From the NCBI GenBank assembly GCA_029783825.1, contig JAREIK010002645.1:2060512-2124511 (forward strand): DNA of 64,000 nt, written 5' to 3'. A model generated the notes under the pieces. The model saw only the letters and a list, made by a program, of their open reading frames with translations. It did not search any database and was not told where the DNA came from. The position numbers were made by a program, and so were the translations under genes. The stretch's first letter is position 1; every line of letters starts with the position of its first letter. Origin of the DNA: Sapria himalayana (taxonomy: Eukaryota; Streptophyta; Magnoliopsida; Malpighiales; Rafflesiaceae). This document shows positions 1-10,389 of this stretch, one piece after another.

Positions 1-344
1 TTGACATATCGAGCATATATTATTGTACATTTATATATATATATCACTACATCTATACATATAGTAGTATGAATAGCTATATATATATATATATACTTAG
101 ACAATTTTGCACAACACACTATATAAATATACAAATTTATATTGTTATTAATATATATATATATATATGTATGTATGTATGTATGTACACATATATGGTT
201 ATTTATTATTGTATATGATTACATATTATTGGATATTATTGTAAACTGGTATGTTTATATATATATATATATATATATATGTAAGTATACAACAATATAT
301 ATTTTATATACGTAGCAATAAATATAATTAGATATATAAATACA

Positions 345-389
<45 letters not shown>

Positions 390-775
390 TATTTACTATT
401 ATTTATATATGTACACATGGTATAGATTTGGTACATTTAACTAATATATACATACATACTCAAATTTTTACTAATATTTCTTATTATTTTATTAAAATAT
501 AGATTTATCTTAAGATATGGATGAATAAATATTTTGTGTATTTCATGAAGATCGAGATTTGATTAAGAGATAAAAAAAATGAGCCAATTAAATACAATGG
601 AGGTCATCCTAAAAGTTACTGTTATACATCATATCATATTCAACTCATTTATTAGTCAAATTTATGTCGAAATCAGCATGTAGTTAAATTCTTTTGCTAT
701 TCACTTTGTAGTAAAATTTGAGCATTCTTATATACTTTAACTTGAAGATGATGAATTTGTGATAAATATGTTACA

Positions 776-809
<34 letters not shown>

Positions 810-830
810 TCTCATATTTATTTGGCTCAG
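1..830. repeat. AT-rich DNA with (TA)n microsatellites
   Basis: Long TA-dinucleotide tracts lie at about 258-280, 348-386 and 783-810, separated by AT-rich low-complexity DNA with GTAT-type repeats near 168-186. Short reading frames here are translated TA repeats (runs of Tyr-Ile) and are not genes. I see no coding or RNA gene. Confidence 0.85.
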
Positions 831-834
831 TTTA

Positions 835-1215
835 TTACTGCAAGTGGATATGCAATGAATTATGATGCTAACGATTATGTGTTTTATTTAGAATTATGAG
901 TTACAAGTTTGTCATAAGTAGGGTATTTCAAACCTGCTTGACTTAGCTTTTCACTAAAATATGTAATGGGTTGTCTTCTTTGTAAAAGAACTATGCCAAT
1001 ACATAATCATAAAACATCACATTCAACCTCAAAATTTTTTATAAAGTTAGGTAAAACAAGTAAACGAGCATTAGTTCGTTTTTTTAATCAATTAGAATAT
1101 GTTTTTTTCTTGCTCTTCTCCCCCATCAAACTCAACATTCTTCTTGATTATTTTAGTTATTGGTGTAGCTATGCTACTAAAGTTATTCACAAACAACTGG
1201 TAAAACTTTTAAGTT
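835..1215 (-). pseudogene. Ty3/gypsy RT-RNase H fragment, decayed
   Basis: Read on the minus strand, about 1075-960 translates as LPNFIKNFEVECDVL, a stop, then LCIGIVLLQ, and shortly after PITYFSEKLSQAGLKYPTYD. This matches the start of the Ty3/gypsy RNase H domain (family pattern LPDF-F-VECDAS-GIGAVL, then IAYFSEKL and YPTYDKE). Minus-strand sequence at 1215-1080 corresponds to the end of the RT thumb. Several stops interrupt it, so it is a dead relic. A plus-strand frame of 84 aa at 966-1220 is its antisense shadow. No LTRs were recognised nearby. The family call rests on motif recognition by eye. Confidence 0.7.
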
Positions 1216-1559
1216 CATGAAAACTTTGAACTTTACTTACATTAGAAAATACTAAAAACTTTTTTCTTTAAATTTTTACAATCAAAATACTTTTTTTAAA
1301 ATTGTTTATTTTTTTTGGTATTTTAAAGTTTATAAACTTGAAAATACTAAAAAACATTTTAAAATTTTTATATTAAGAATATAAAATGTATTTTTATTTA
1401 AAAACACCCATTCTGATATATATATATATATATATATCAAATACAATAATGTTTTTTTAGAAATTTATTAAAAAATATAATTTTTTTATAAGGTTGCCAT
1501 CTATTTACATACAATTTAATGAAAAAAATAAATAAAACTGAATTTCCTTAATATTGTTT
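1216..1559. other. AT-rich spacer, nothing recognised
   Basis: A/T homopolymer-rich DNA with imperfectly repeated 'gaaaatactaaaaa' words at about 1241 and 1339 and a (TA)n tract near 1416-1436. No coding potential seen. Confidence 0.6.
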
Positions 1560-1909
1560 ATTGTTTTCTATTCTAGGATTCATATCGCGAAATGTGGGAG
1601 TCAAACTCTGATGGAAGATTAGTCCCTCATGTGTCATGCCCAATTCTAATGGTTAGTCACGCGCGAGCAAACACAGGATCGTCGGGGAGACTTGTTATTT
1701 TCGCTGTCGATGTGTGGAGATGATTGAGACTGTTACTGAAGTTCACTCACTCGTGGATGTTGATGATTCTTCACCTTGAGTCCGCGACTCATCAAGGAGG
1801 AAGACGGCGACTCTATCAATGAAATAGATTATTGATACACACTTACGCCATCCTCGACGACAAGTGAAAATAACCGTAGAAGATAGCATAAGCGGATCTG
1901 GCCAGCGCC
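1560..1909 (+). promoter_or_regulatory. Putative 5' leader / proximal promoter of the two-exon gene
   Basis: Base composition rises sharply out of AT-rich flank at about 1575, with CpG-containing stretches (near 1660-1690 and 1800-1865) that look like unique host sequence rather than transposon. It runs directly into the ATG at 1910. No convincing TATA box or transcription start could be assigned, and a further upstream non-coding exon is possible. Confidence 0.35.
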
Positions 1910-2053
1910 ATGGATATTATGGACTTGGAAATGACGGAGAGAGGGGCCGAGACATGGTCACAGCAGCAAGCCGTCAACGAAATTATTAAACAGCTTTTGA
2001 CATCTGCTCGCGAGTTCAACTATCAAAGAAAACCTGTCGAGGCTCTAAAGCAG
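1910..2053 (+). CDS. Exon 1 of a two-exon gene, small putative zinc-finger protein
   Basis: An ATG at 1910 opens 48 codons (MDIMDLEMTE...KPVEALKQ) ending exactly at CAG|GT (2053/2054). The reading frame continues perfectly in phase 0 into 22059, where an acceptor ttggacag|GTC precedes VIKAMQIKGGEG. Joined, the product is 168 aa. Exon 1 is hydrophilic and predicted helical by eye (NEIIKQLLTSAREFNYQRKPVEAL), like a short helical-repeat or adaptor segment. I have an uncertain memory of similar short plant proteins with this N-terminus and a C-terminal Cys/His motif, but I cannot name the gene and assign no function. The donor GTCCCT is weak. Frame continuation past the donor reaches a stop at 2096-2098, so an unspliced product would be 62 aa. 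An RNA-seq junction 2053-22059 would settle the model. Confidence 0.7.
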
Positions 2054-2099
2054 GTCCCTCATATTTTATTACTCTCTTTCTTTTCCCATATTTTGTAAG

Positions 2100-3023
2100 A
2101 GCATAATCAATCCGAAGATACTTGTTAATAAGTTCTGGTTTTAACGATTTATCATACTGTTTTGGGCGATGGGTTGGTCGCCCTTGTCTTTTCTTTTTCC
2201 TATGTATAGTTCTTGATTAGAACTTGTGTATTTTTCTTTTGCAAGACTACCAAGGAAACTGTGTGGTTCAACTATCCTGTTTTCTACCAGTTTATTGTCA
2301 CCTTGTGTTTTAGGAGTTTCGATCGCCTTGCTTTATTGAATGAAAAATCTTGGGGTCTTATTATAAAGAGAACCTCTTCATTATAGATGATCCTATTTTT
2401 GATTGAAAAGTTTGCAAATATCTGTGAAGTGGCCATGATTGACGCTCATTGACTTTCTCTTAATTGGTGTCTACATTGAAGAAGTGGCCATAATATATAT
2501 TTCATGATATATTATAACTATTTTTTTATTTTTTATATATTTAATAAATTGCTAAACAATTAAAATGATAAAAATTTTAAAAAATAAAAATTGATAATAT
2601 AGTAAATATAAATTAGATATATTGTTACTTATTATATGGATAACAAAAGTATACATCAAACTTTCTATATTGACATATATTTATAGAATAGGTTGGTCGA
2701 AAGAAAGAATAATTATTGATTAAAACAATTTAGATATTCTTATTTTAAATGATTATTTTAATTAGTTTTGTGGAGATATGATTTTAATCTCAAATTATTT
2801 TATTAACTAAATATATTTTTTTATTCAATCATAATATGTATTCTTTTTGATTATATATTGTGAAGAAAGATCATTTAACTTACTTTTTAAAGTTTTTTGA
2901 GAATACTTTTTTTTTTTTGTATCAAATGGGGTGGACAGAATGTAACAGAAATAAAGACTGTCTACAAAAAGTTTAAAATAAAAAAATAATTTTTACATAG
3001 CTAATTAACATTTATATTTTATA
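2100..3023. other. Intronic sequence, nothing recognised
   Basis: 2100-2500 is moderately AT-rich T-biased sequence typical of the 5' part of a plant intron. 2500-3020 is more AT-rich with short palindromic words near 2493-2520. No reading frame, RNA gene or recognisable element. Confidence 0.5.
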
Positions 3024-3031
3024 TTCTTAAC

Positions 3032-3115
3032 TAGAGGTGTCAATCGGGCGGGCCGGGCCGGCCCGGCACGAGGCACGACACGGTTCAGCCATGCCTGACC
3101 CGTTTGACACCTCTA
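3032..3115. mobile_element. 84-bp minimal non-autonomous hAT element
   Basis: The ends are TAGAGGTGTCAA (3032-3043) and its inverted complement at 3104-3115 (one mismatch), with a GC-rich centre of repeated GGGCCGG and GGCACGA words in otherwise AT-rich intron. The element is flanked by a perfect 8-bp direct repeat TTCTTAAC (3024-3031 and 3116-3123), the target-site length typical of hAT. It consists almost only of the two GC-rich ends seen on the 3.4-kb element at 30843-34287, so it is probably mobilised in trans by that family. The perfect target duplication suggests a fairly recent insertion. Confidence 0.88.
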
Positions 3116-3159
3116 TTCTTAACATGTAATCTCTTCTCAAATAAGCATTTTCATTTTAT

Positions 3160-3540
3160 AAATTAAACTAGAATAGGCTGGAGGCTTTGCCCTAGTTTAC
3201 CAAGCCTCTTAAGAAGCCTCTATTTTCTGCCCATCTTTCTGCCTATCTTTCATTTGCTTTCATGTGTTGTTCGGCCGTTTCCTATGCTCCGCATCTGTCC
3301 TCGTATCTTCACCGTGTCTGTTGTTATTTACGTCATTCCCGAATATTTATCAATCATCATCCTTCTTCATTAATATGCTCCAGTGCATTTATACGATTTA
3401 TACGCTTCATTTGTTGTTCGGCCATTTGTTATTCGGCCGTGTCGTGTCTGTTGTTCGGCCGTCATCCTTCTACATTTCTACACTTTTCACGAGCTGCCAC
3501 AAGACCTAGGACTTTCTTTTAAACCAGATTATAACATATA
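3160..3540. other. Intronic spacer with repeated TTCGGCCGT words
   Basis: Pyrimidine-rich sequence with four related words (TGTTCGGCCGT, TGTTCGGCCAT, TATTCGGCCGT, TGTTCGGCCGT) at about 3265, 3416, 3430 and 3450. Open frames cross it in two frames but show no domain and shadow each other. It may be a piece of an LTR or other repeat; I could not assign it. Confidence 0.4.
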
Positions 3541-3688
3541 AATAAATCACCTCCAAGCTCATATAAACTGCATGAATGTTGATCACATAAAGGTCATTCT
3601 GCTGGAGTGTTAACTTCTTGATATATATGCAGTATTGATGCATTTAGTTCATTTAAACAAAATTGAGAAGGAAGTTTCGCGAATCCTC

Positions 3689-4210
3689 CTAACACATCCT
3701 CCTTTGCTGTCTTTCCTTAGCTTGAAGCCTGTTAAGCGGAGCAATGGGGGCTTCCTCGAGTGGGCTAAAGCTTTTCGTCCACTTCAGTATTCTCATGGGG
3801 AAACCCTCGACATGCCAAAGACCCCTCTGCCACAGTCTGTAGTAGTCTTCTACCAAGCAATAGTGTAAAAATATATGCCTCGCATCATAATTCGCGAACT
3901 TCACATTTCTTTTAAGCTTCAATGTAGAGATGAAGTTCTGAAGCTCGTTTACGCGAGGTCTGCCATGGGAAAATTTTCCCACAAGTGTATACTCGAACTG
4001 TTCCAGGAATCCATGCATCTGCTCCATGGAGAAAAAAATTGTAGGACTCCCGTTTTTGCTCCCGATGCTTCGTGAAAGAGGTGTGGTCCCTCTTGTTATC
4101 GAGGCAAATGATTTATTATGTAATGATAAATCCTTTTTATCCATTTTTAGCTTGTTGAGAGCTTGTTTCGGGTAAGAATGGAGATTTTCTCTCTCAGGCA
4201 CAAATTGTTC
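3689..4210 (-). pseudogene. DUF4283-domain fragment, LINE-like ORF1 relic
   Basis: A minus-strand frame runs from 4399 to 3689 (236 aa). Residues about 118-222 match the plant DUF4283 pattern: TLVGKFSHGRPRVNELQNF, a -KLKRNVKFANYDARHIFLHY core, YYRLWQRGLWHVEGFPMRIL, then KWTKSFSPLEEAPIAPLNRL. In the family this last part reads W-P-F-P-EESPIAPVWIRLP-LP. DUF4283 proteins are commonly the nucleic-acid-binding ORF1-like part of plant LINE elements. The frame stops soon after the domain and no zinc knuckle, endonuclease or RT follows, so this is a truncated relic. Residues 11-60 are encoded by the tandem repeat at 4221-4355 and are probably not part of the ancestral protein. It lies inside the long intron, antisense to the host gene. 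Confidence 0.7.
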
Positions 4211-4220
4211 TTGGCGATTG

Positions 4221-4470
4221 ATACTTCGTGAAGAAGAAATCGCAGGGATACTTCGTGAAGAAGAAATCGCAGGGATACTTCGTGAAGAAGAAATCGCAGG
4301 GATACTTCGTGAAGAAGAAATCGCAGGGATACTTCGTGAAGAAGAAATCACAGGGATACTTCGTGAAATTGCTAGGGTTTCTATGCGCAGAGAAATCACG
4401 TTATGATTTTCAATGATTACGCGCAGAGAAATCGCAGGGATACTTCATGAAGAAGAAATCGCAGGATACT
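4221..4470. repeat. 27-bp tandem repeat (minisatellite), five units plus diverged copies
   Basis: Five head-to-tail 27-bp units occupy 4221-4355; four appear identical and the fifth has one change (tcgcaggg to tcacaggg). A partial sixth runs into gctagggtttc. A diverged unit recurs at about 4439-4465, followed by a second copy of the gctagggtttctacgcgcag context, so a larger segment was duplicated too. Because 27 is divisible by 3 the array stays open in several frames (minus strand repeats SRSIPAISS). Confidence 0.92.
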
Positions 4471-4908
4471 TTGTGAAATCGCTAGGGTTTCTACGCGCAG
4501 GGAAATCGCGTAGAGAGAAATCACGATGAGTATCTACCACTTTGTGAGAAATCGCGCAGAGAGAAATCGCGATGAGTTTAAAAATATAAATTTTTTACTA
4601 GAGAATAATAAAATTTTGAGAATACTTATTATGTCTATGATATCTTCTTATGATGAGTTAAGTTGGCAGTTGGCACATAAGTTTTTGAGATGTATATTTT
4701 TTAATACCAAAAAAAAATATAAATATTTTTTACTAGAGAATAATAAAATTTTAGTGAGTGATAATATTATTTTTTTTTTTGAGAAAGAATCATTATAACA
4801 AGCTTATACAGAATGTGAGTCCAAAAATTTCATTTTGATCTATTATTTTTTTCTATAATAGTTAATAGAGTTATGTGATGATTATATTTGATTTTGTTAG
4901 TCTATGTT
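4471..4908. other. Intronic spacer after the minisatellite
   Basis: Begins with 'gagaaatcgc' repeats (4500-4575) related to the minisatellite, then AT-rich DNA in which a segment containing tttttactagagaataataaaat is repeated at about 4595 and 4727. No gene recognised; the 90-aa frame at 4526-4798 is low complexity. Confidence 0.45.
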
Positions 4909-4916
4909 ATGATAAT

Positions 4917-5732
4917 CTATGTTGCACGGACACGGATACGGACACGTGGATACGACACGGCAAGATACGGGGACACGGCAAATTCTAAAAAACTAGGATA
5001 CGGATACGGCTAGAATACGTCATGATAAAAAAAATAAAAATAAAAATTAGTAATTATAAATATTAGTTATTTTAAAATAATTTAAAATTCTGTATTTTAA
5101 AATAATTTAAAATTTTGTATTTTAAAATAATGTAAATAAAATTTAAACCCTCTAACACCCTCCCCCTCCCGAACCTTCCCCCCTCCCAAACCTTCCCCCC
5201 TCCCGAAACCCCCTCCTCCCCCTCTCGCGCCCCTCCCGAAACCCCTTCCTCCCCCTTCCGCGCCCCTCCCGAAACCCCTTCCTCCTTCTCCCGCCCCCTC
5301 CCGAAACCCCCTTCCCCCCCTCCCGAAACCCCTTCCTCCCCCTTCCGCGCCCCTCCCGAAACCCCTTCCTCCCCCTCCCGCCCCCTCCCGAAACCCCCTT
5401 CCCCCCCTCCCGAAACCCCCTCCCGCCCCCCCTCTCGAAACCCCCTCCTCCCGATACAGATTCCAAAAACCACGCGTTTTTGGAATCTGTTTCCAAAAAC
5501 CACGCGTTTTTGGAATCTGTTTCCAAAAATGCGTCGGATACGGGTCTGACACGCGTCGGATACGTCTCCGATGCGTATCCGATACGCCACGTGGCGTATC
5601 CCATACGGATTTGTGTCCGATACGCCACGTGGCGTATCGGACACGTATCCGACGCTTGTCAGACCCGTGTCCATGTGTCCACGTGTCGGACACGTGGACA
5701 CGGCAGCTCCTAGGCGTATCCGTGCAACACAG
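4917..5732. mobile_element. 816-bp non-autonomous DNA transposon, hAT-like, with C-rich core
   Basis: Terminal inverted repeats CTATGTTGCACGGA (4917-4930) and, inverted, CTGTGTTGCACGGA (5719-5732), one mismatch. They are flanked by a perfect 8-bp duplication ATGATAAT (4909-4916 and 5733-5740). Subterminal regions are packed with GGATACG, GACACG and CACGTG words in both orientations. The core is a C-rich minisatellite (5146-5455) followed by two copies of a hairpin-forming unit (TTCCAAAAACCACGCG arm, 5461-5530) and a long imperfect palindrome around 5580-5650. There is no transposase; frames of 158-209 aa are repeat translations. The 8-bp duplication suggests hAT, but the ends differ from the TAGAGGTGTC family here; Mutator-like elements usually give 9 bp. 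Confidence 0.82.
5146..5455. repeat. Strand-asymmetric C-rich minisatellite
   Basis: About 300 bp with almost no G on the plus strand, built from variants of CCCTCCCGAAACCCC with TTCCTCCCCC and CTTCCCCCC spacers, roughly 15-25 bp per unit. The minus strand carries dense runs of three to six G, so quadruplex (and i-motif) potential is high. It forms the core of the 816-bp element. Surrounding DNA is over 70% A+T, so the contrast is extreme. Confidence 0.88.
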
Positions 5733-5740
5733 ATGATAAT

Positions 5741-6170
5741 ACTTTTATGAAATTATCATATATACTAATAAGTATAAGTTAGGTTAATTTTGAAGAGAGT
5801 AATAATTTTTAAGAAGATAAATTTCATTTGGGTCTAGATAATATAATAGTCCATGAGTCTATTTCAATACAAACTCATGCTAAGTCAATATTGAGAGACT
5901 TGATTCATTAAAATTTTTAGTCTATACCATAAGAAGAAGATATATTTAATCTGCTCAAATTAGAGACAAGTCTATTGAGGAGTTAAATAATCATGTAATC
6001 CGCCTTTTTGATCTTGTTCTATTGATTATTTTCAAAAAAAAATCAATAAGTTGTATCTATCACCTAATTTTATAGTTTGTCTTACATATATATTATTTTA
6101 TTCTTTCACTTAATCTATTAGATTACTTATCTTGATAGTATTTGAATACTTGAATTTTTTCAAAGAAATT
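5741..6170 (+). other. AT-rich sequence, possible decayed upstream part of a copia element
   Basis: No clear motif, but the segment lies just upstream of recognisable copia RT in the same orientation and may be its degraded integrase or linker region. No LTR or PBS was recognised. Confidence 0.3.
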
Positions 6171-6179
6171 ATCTTTCTA

Positions 6180-7616
6180 AATGATATCAAGTTATGATAG
6201 AAGAGATAAATATTCTTCATTTTAATGAGACTTATGAATTAATATCATAACTAGCAAGAAATTCTCTTGGTTATAGATGAGTTTTTATTATAAAGATAGA
6301 TATTGATGAGAAGATAGATTGTTATAAAGTGAGACTTGCAATAAGATAATTCACTCAAATATTTGATGTAAATTACTAAGATACTTTTTTTGATGGCTAA
6401 GATATTCTTCATACAGATATTTATTTCACTATAAGCATTGCACAGATGGAGGATATTCTAATTATATGTTAAGAATATATTTTTTCACAAAGATCTTGAG
6501 GAGGTATATATGGAATAATCACTTGAATTGTAAGAAGCATAGTTAGACATAATTTATACATAATGAAAAATATTATATGACTTGTAATAATTATTTAGAA
6601 TTTGATTTATGAGATTTTTATAACTAGTTATCTTGTTTTTATCTGTATTATAATTTTTTTTTGATTCTTTTGGAGTCATGATATTGGAGTGATATTGTGG
6701 AATTAAATGTAGATGATATTTTGATTACGAAGAATAATGAGTTGATTATCAAGCTTAAGGAGTGCCTTCATTTATAGTTTTAGATAAATAACTTTGAAAA
6801 TCTAAGATATTTTCTTAATATATAAATGACTTATTTTAAGATATATCATATATGAAGTATGTGTTTGATATTTTTATAAAAGTATAATTTTTGAGTTGTA
6901 TTTTAGTGATACTTATATTGATCTATGTATTAATTTTGTCTATCATTATTATTTTAGCTGACTCAATTATTTATAAAAATATTATTAGGAAGCTTAATTA
7001 TTTGATTATTATTAGATTAGATATATCATACACTAATAGATAAATAGATAAATTATTTGTATTAGATAAATAGATAAACAAGTTTATTTTGATGTAGTTT
7101 TTTGCATGTCGAGGCATGTAAAAAATTTTTTAAGACATGAACTTTCTTTTAGTGATTATAGATACTTAAACTTAGATGAGTATTTATATTTGAGTTAGGC
7201 ACAAGTTTTTACCAAAATGAGATTTATGATATATTTTTATTTTTTAGAAATAATCTTGTTTCTTAAAAAATTAAGTGTTGTAATTAGCTGAGTGGTAATG
7301 ATAATTATTGATAAGATATTTTAAATTTTTATTTGAAAAAATCAAATATTAATTTTTAATCTCATTATTTTTATTTGTAGCAATGAAGTAGTGAAACATA
7401 TATCCTCTAAGCTAATTATTGATGAGTGGATGAAACACCTACAAGTAAACTATTTTTTTTTAGGGAGTTTAACATAGAACAATTATGATAATATTTATTT
7501 AGACAACAAAGTAGTCAACTAATATCTTAATGAAGTCCTTGACGTGGTTTTTGATTATATTTATCTCTTTCAAGTTTACTATTCTGGAGCTTTATGCATC
7601 AACTTGAGAGGAGAGT
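6180..7616 (+). pseudogene. Ty1/copia pol relic (RT and RNase H)
   Basis: Plus-strand translation across frames recovers the copia RT order: ETYELI...NSLGYRWVFIIKIDIDEKIDCYK (6228-6325; family W-LV-P-GKK-I-RWVF-K-DG-IERYKARLVAKGF), then TQIFDVNY. Near 6500 comes YIFSQRSxGGIYG, matching AFLHGDLEEEVYM. At 6710-6830 VDDILITKN...IIKLKECLHL...ENLRYFLNI matches the YVDD box and L-YFLGIE. At 6957-7035 LADSIIYKNIIRKLNYLIIIRLDISY matches YR-LVGKL-YLT-TRPDI. The end near 7590-7616 fits the RNase H C-terminus. Many stops and indels show an old dead copy. The presumed 3' LTR follows directly. Confidence 0.75.
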
Positions 7617-8040
7617 ATTGTATTTTATGACAATAAAATTTTATTATTTTTTATTTTATTTTATTATTGATGAGAACACCCAATCTGTGAGCTATTTTTA
7701 TCAGATTTACTTATTATATAAGAGTTTATTTATATTTTTTTTACATATTGAGTACAATTATATTTGTTTCATATTAGCTTTGAATTATAACATACATTAT
7801 TATGTACATAATCTTATTATATATATATCTTTATGAGCAAAATGTTATATACACTTAATGCATATGCCTAATGTGTTTGTTTTGATAATGCAAAAGATAA
7901 AAAATATAATAATGCTCAATATTAATATCATATATGTATGTCCTTATAAAATGACTAAAGTGAATTGAGTTAGTTCACATTTTGATTACTCTTATAAAAA
8001 AATAAAATGATATAAAATAAATTAGTAAACTACAATATTC
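7617..8040 (+). repeat. Probable 3' LTR remnant of the copia relic
   Basis: Immediately downstream of the pol end. The stretch gagaacacccaat...cttatataagag (7672-7725) reappears in reverse orientation at about 13125-13180, next to another copia relic whose coding end also faces it, so this is a shared LTR of one copia family. Outer boundaries could not be fixed. AT-rich; no gene. Confidence 0.45.
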
Positions 8041-8043
8041 CTA

Positions 8044-9110
8044 TTAAGTTGGTACATTCAAGTCCAAAATATTAAGTTTGAAATAAAAAAAGATATGTTG
8101 AGATCTTTTTAAAGTTTTTGTGAATATAATTTTTAGTTGTTCTACTATATGAAGATAAGTTTTAAATATTATATACGAGGATATATGTATCGATGCTTGA
8201 TTGTTATAATAAAGAGTAGTAGAAAAAAAAGTGAATACCATATTTTTTGAAGTATGTGACACATCCAAAGTCACTCACAATTATATATTGCAGTCTCTAT
8301 GATTTTTTTATATTGTATCTTAAAATATTATTTCTCTTATTTTTTCATGAGGCATGATTGTTTAGAAGAAAAGTATAAAATTCTTTCATAGATTTTATTT
8401 TAACCCATGTTAGTATCAATTTGAATCTGAAGATCAAGTTAATTGCAAATAATCATAATTCCTAAAAGAGATCACAACTAATTATTTGGTTAGTCAAATA
8501 ATTAATCTTTTTAATAATTTTTTTATAAGTTGTAGAGTTAGTTGGAGGGATCACATCAGAAGTAAAATTAATACTTAGATCAATGAGTATTTATTAAAGT
8601 ACAACCCAAAAGATTAATTTCTACAAGTGTATCAAATGGATTTTTCTTATATAGCAGGATGATACTTCTTGTATGATAAGCAATATCTATATCATGAAAG
8701 TACATGAGTTATTATATTTAACTTATCATATCTCCTCTATGCTTGCAGAAACTCTTTCAATTGGAGACAGAGAATTAAAATATTATCTATATAGATAATT
8801 AACACAATTATCTTGTCATTAGTGTTTCTCTAGAAAAATAAAAAAAAATCTATAATATATTTATATAATTCAAATGAGGTGATTACATGTGAAAATATAG
8901 CAAATTAGGTTCTCGGTAATTACTTTAGGCCACACAATGCCTTTCGTATTATTTAAATTGTATTTGATTGTTTTGCTCAAAATTTAAATGTATGCTTTAT
9001 ATATATTTATATTTTTTAAGATTATCATGAATAAATATGTTCTTCATATTTAGCTTATATATTATTTAATTTTGAGATATTATAAGAGATATAATAATTT
9101 GTTATGTGGC
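8044..9110 (-). pseudogene. Ty1/copia RT-RNase H relic, minus strand
   Basis: The minus-strand frame 8274-8044 gives LYYNNQASIHISSYIIF, then HIVEQL, FTKTL and KLNILDLNVPT. These match the copia RNase H C-terminus (Y-DNQAAIHIA-NPVFHERTKHIEVD, ADIFTKAL, KLGI-DLH-P). Upstream on the minus strand, at about 8830-8770, VLIIYIDNILI corresponds to the RT catalytic box VYVDD, with D changed to N. Interrupted throughout by stops. It is oriented opposite to the copia relic at 6180-7616 and similar to the one at 13005-13760. Confidence 0.72.
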
Positions 9111-10389
9111 CATCTTAACTAATGGAGATATGAGAGTAAAGGTGACAAATGGGTTGTGTTAGGTTGGAAAACTTTTATTTGCAGCTTGCATGGGCTATTA
9201 TGCTAGGCTATGTTGAGCCAGTGTATAAATTGTGCCATGCCATGCTGACAAGTCCTTAGAAGAGGGTAGTCCAACATGGCTCATTGGCCCCCAAGCTGAG
9301 CCAAATTGGCACACCTTAACCCATTTGTTATTTTTCAATATAATGCATACCTTAACTTGTTGTGTAGTAGATTTTTTTTTCACATCTCTCATTTTTTCAC
9401 ATCTGGAAGTCATAACTCATCTCTAAGATAATTCTGATAGTTCACTAGATTATAATTTAAAATATAAAAAAATAAGCATAAATAAGACATAATGATAATA
9501 TGAGAGTCAAATGAGGAGAGATGATGAGATAAGATTAAAAATACTGCGAAAAATAAAATATATCAATATGTTATTTATAGTTTTTTTTTATAATTTTTTT
9601 ATTTTTTAAAATTCTTTGGTAGTAATTTGATAGTTATTGAATTTTTTGTCATTTAGTCATTGGATGTAATTTGACAGCTATAAAAATATATAAAAAATTA
9701 TATTTTTTTAATTAAGGCCTCCGAGACTTTGCTCTAAGCATGGTTCTGGATTCTTCATTGCTGGGCTTGGCACAACTATGTCATGTCGAGCATGGGATGT
9801 TTGACCTATTTGATACTATTACTTAAGATTCAATTGGGTATCAGATCTATAATTAGTTCTAATGGTCCAAAAAAATATTTTGTATCCATGTTGTTGGATG
9901 CATTTTCAACGGTTAGTGAAGAAGATCCGATGGCTATTTGGTTTTTATCCTATTTAATTAATAAAAAAATAAAAAAATAAAAAAATAAAAAAAATATATT
10001 TATATTTTTTAAAAACTCTTCTTTCTCTCAAGTCTCAACTCTCACACTTTCATTCTCATATTTATCTCTCTCTCTCTCTCTCATCTTGTCTCTCCTCTTG
10101 GTTCAGCTTCAGCTTCGCTCTTGGGTGTAGACTATGGTGCAGTGTGGCTTCAGCAGAAAAATTGGGTGTGGTATGAGTGTGGGTTTTGGCTTTTTCTATC
10201 CTATCATATCCATAAATAGGTATTATTTTTATAAATTTTATTTAGTTTTTTAATTTTATTAATATCAAATAAATTTTATATTAGAAATTAGAATATAATT
10301 CATAAATTAAAAAAATTAGAAATGATAAATATTAAATTTAATGATAATAAAATTAATATTAGCTTAGACGTATATAATATTAATAATGA

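Noticed and set aside
236..436. 66-aa minus-strand frame rich in Tyr-Ile
   Set aside because: Translation of TA microsatellites.
966..1220. 84-aa plus-strand frame
   Set aside because: Antisense shadow of a gypsy RNase H relic.
4221..4355. CRISPR-like direct repeat array
   Set aside because: Units are contiguous without spacers; this is a eukaryotic minisatellite.
5072..5713. Overlapping Gly/Arg-rich minus-strand frames of 158-209 aa
   Set aside because: Translations of the C-rich minisatellite and palindromes of a non-coding transposon; open in all three frames because of repetition.
7280..7380. tRNA-like words (tagctgagtggtaatg) within the copia relic
   Set aside because: Box B and stems are not recognisable; could be a second SINE but too degraded to claim.
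9232..9426. 64-aa and 71-aa frames
   Set aside because: Located in the GC-rich end of a decayed hAT element; no domain.
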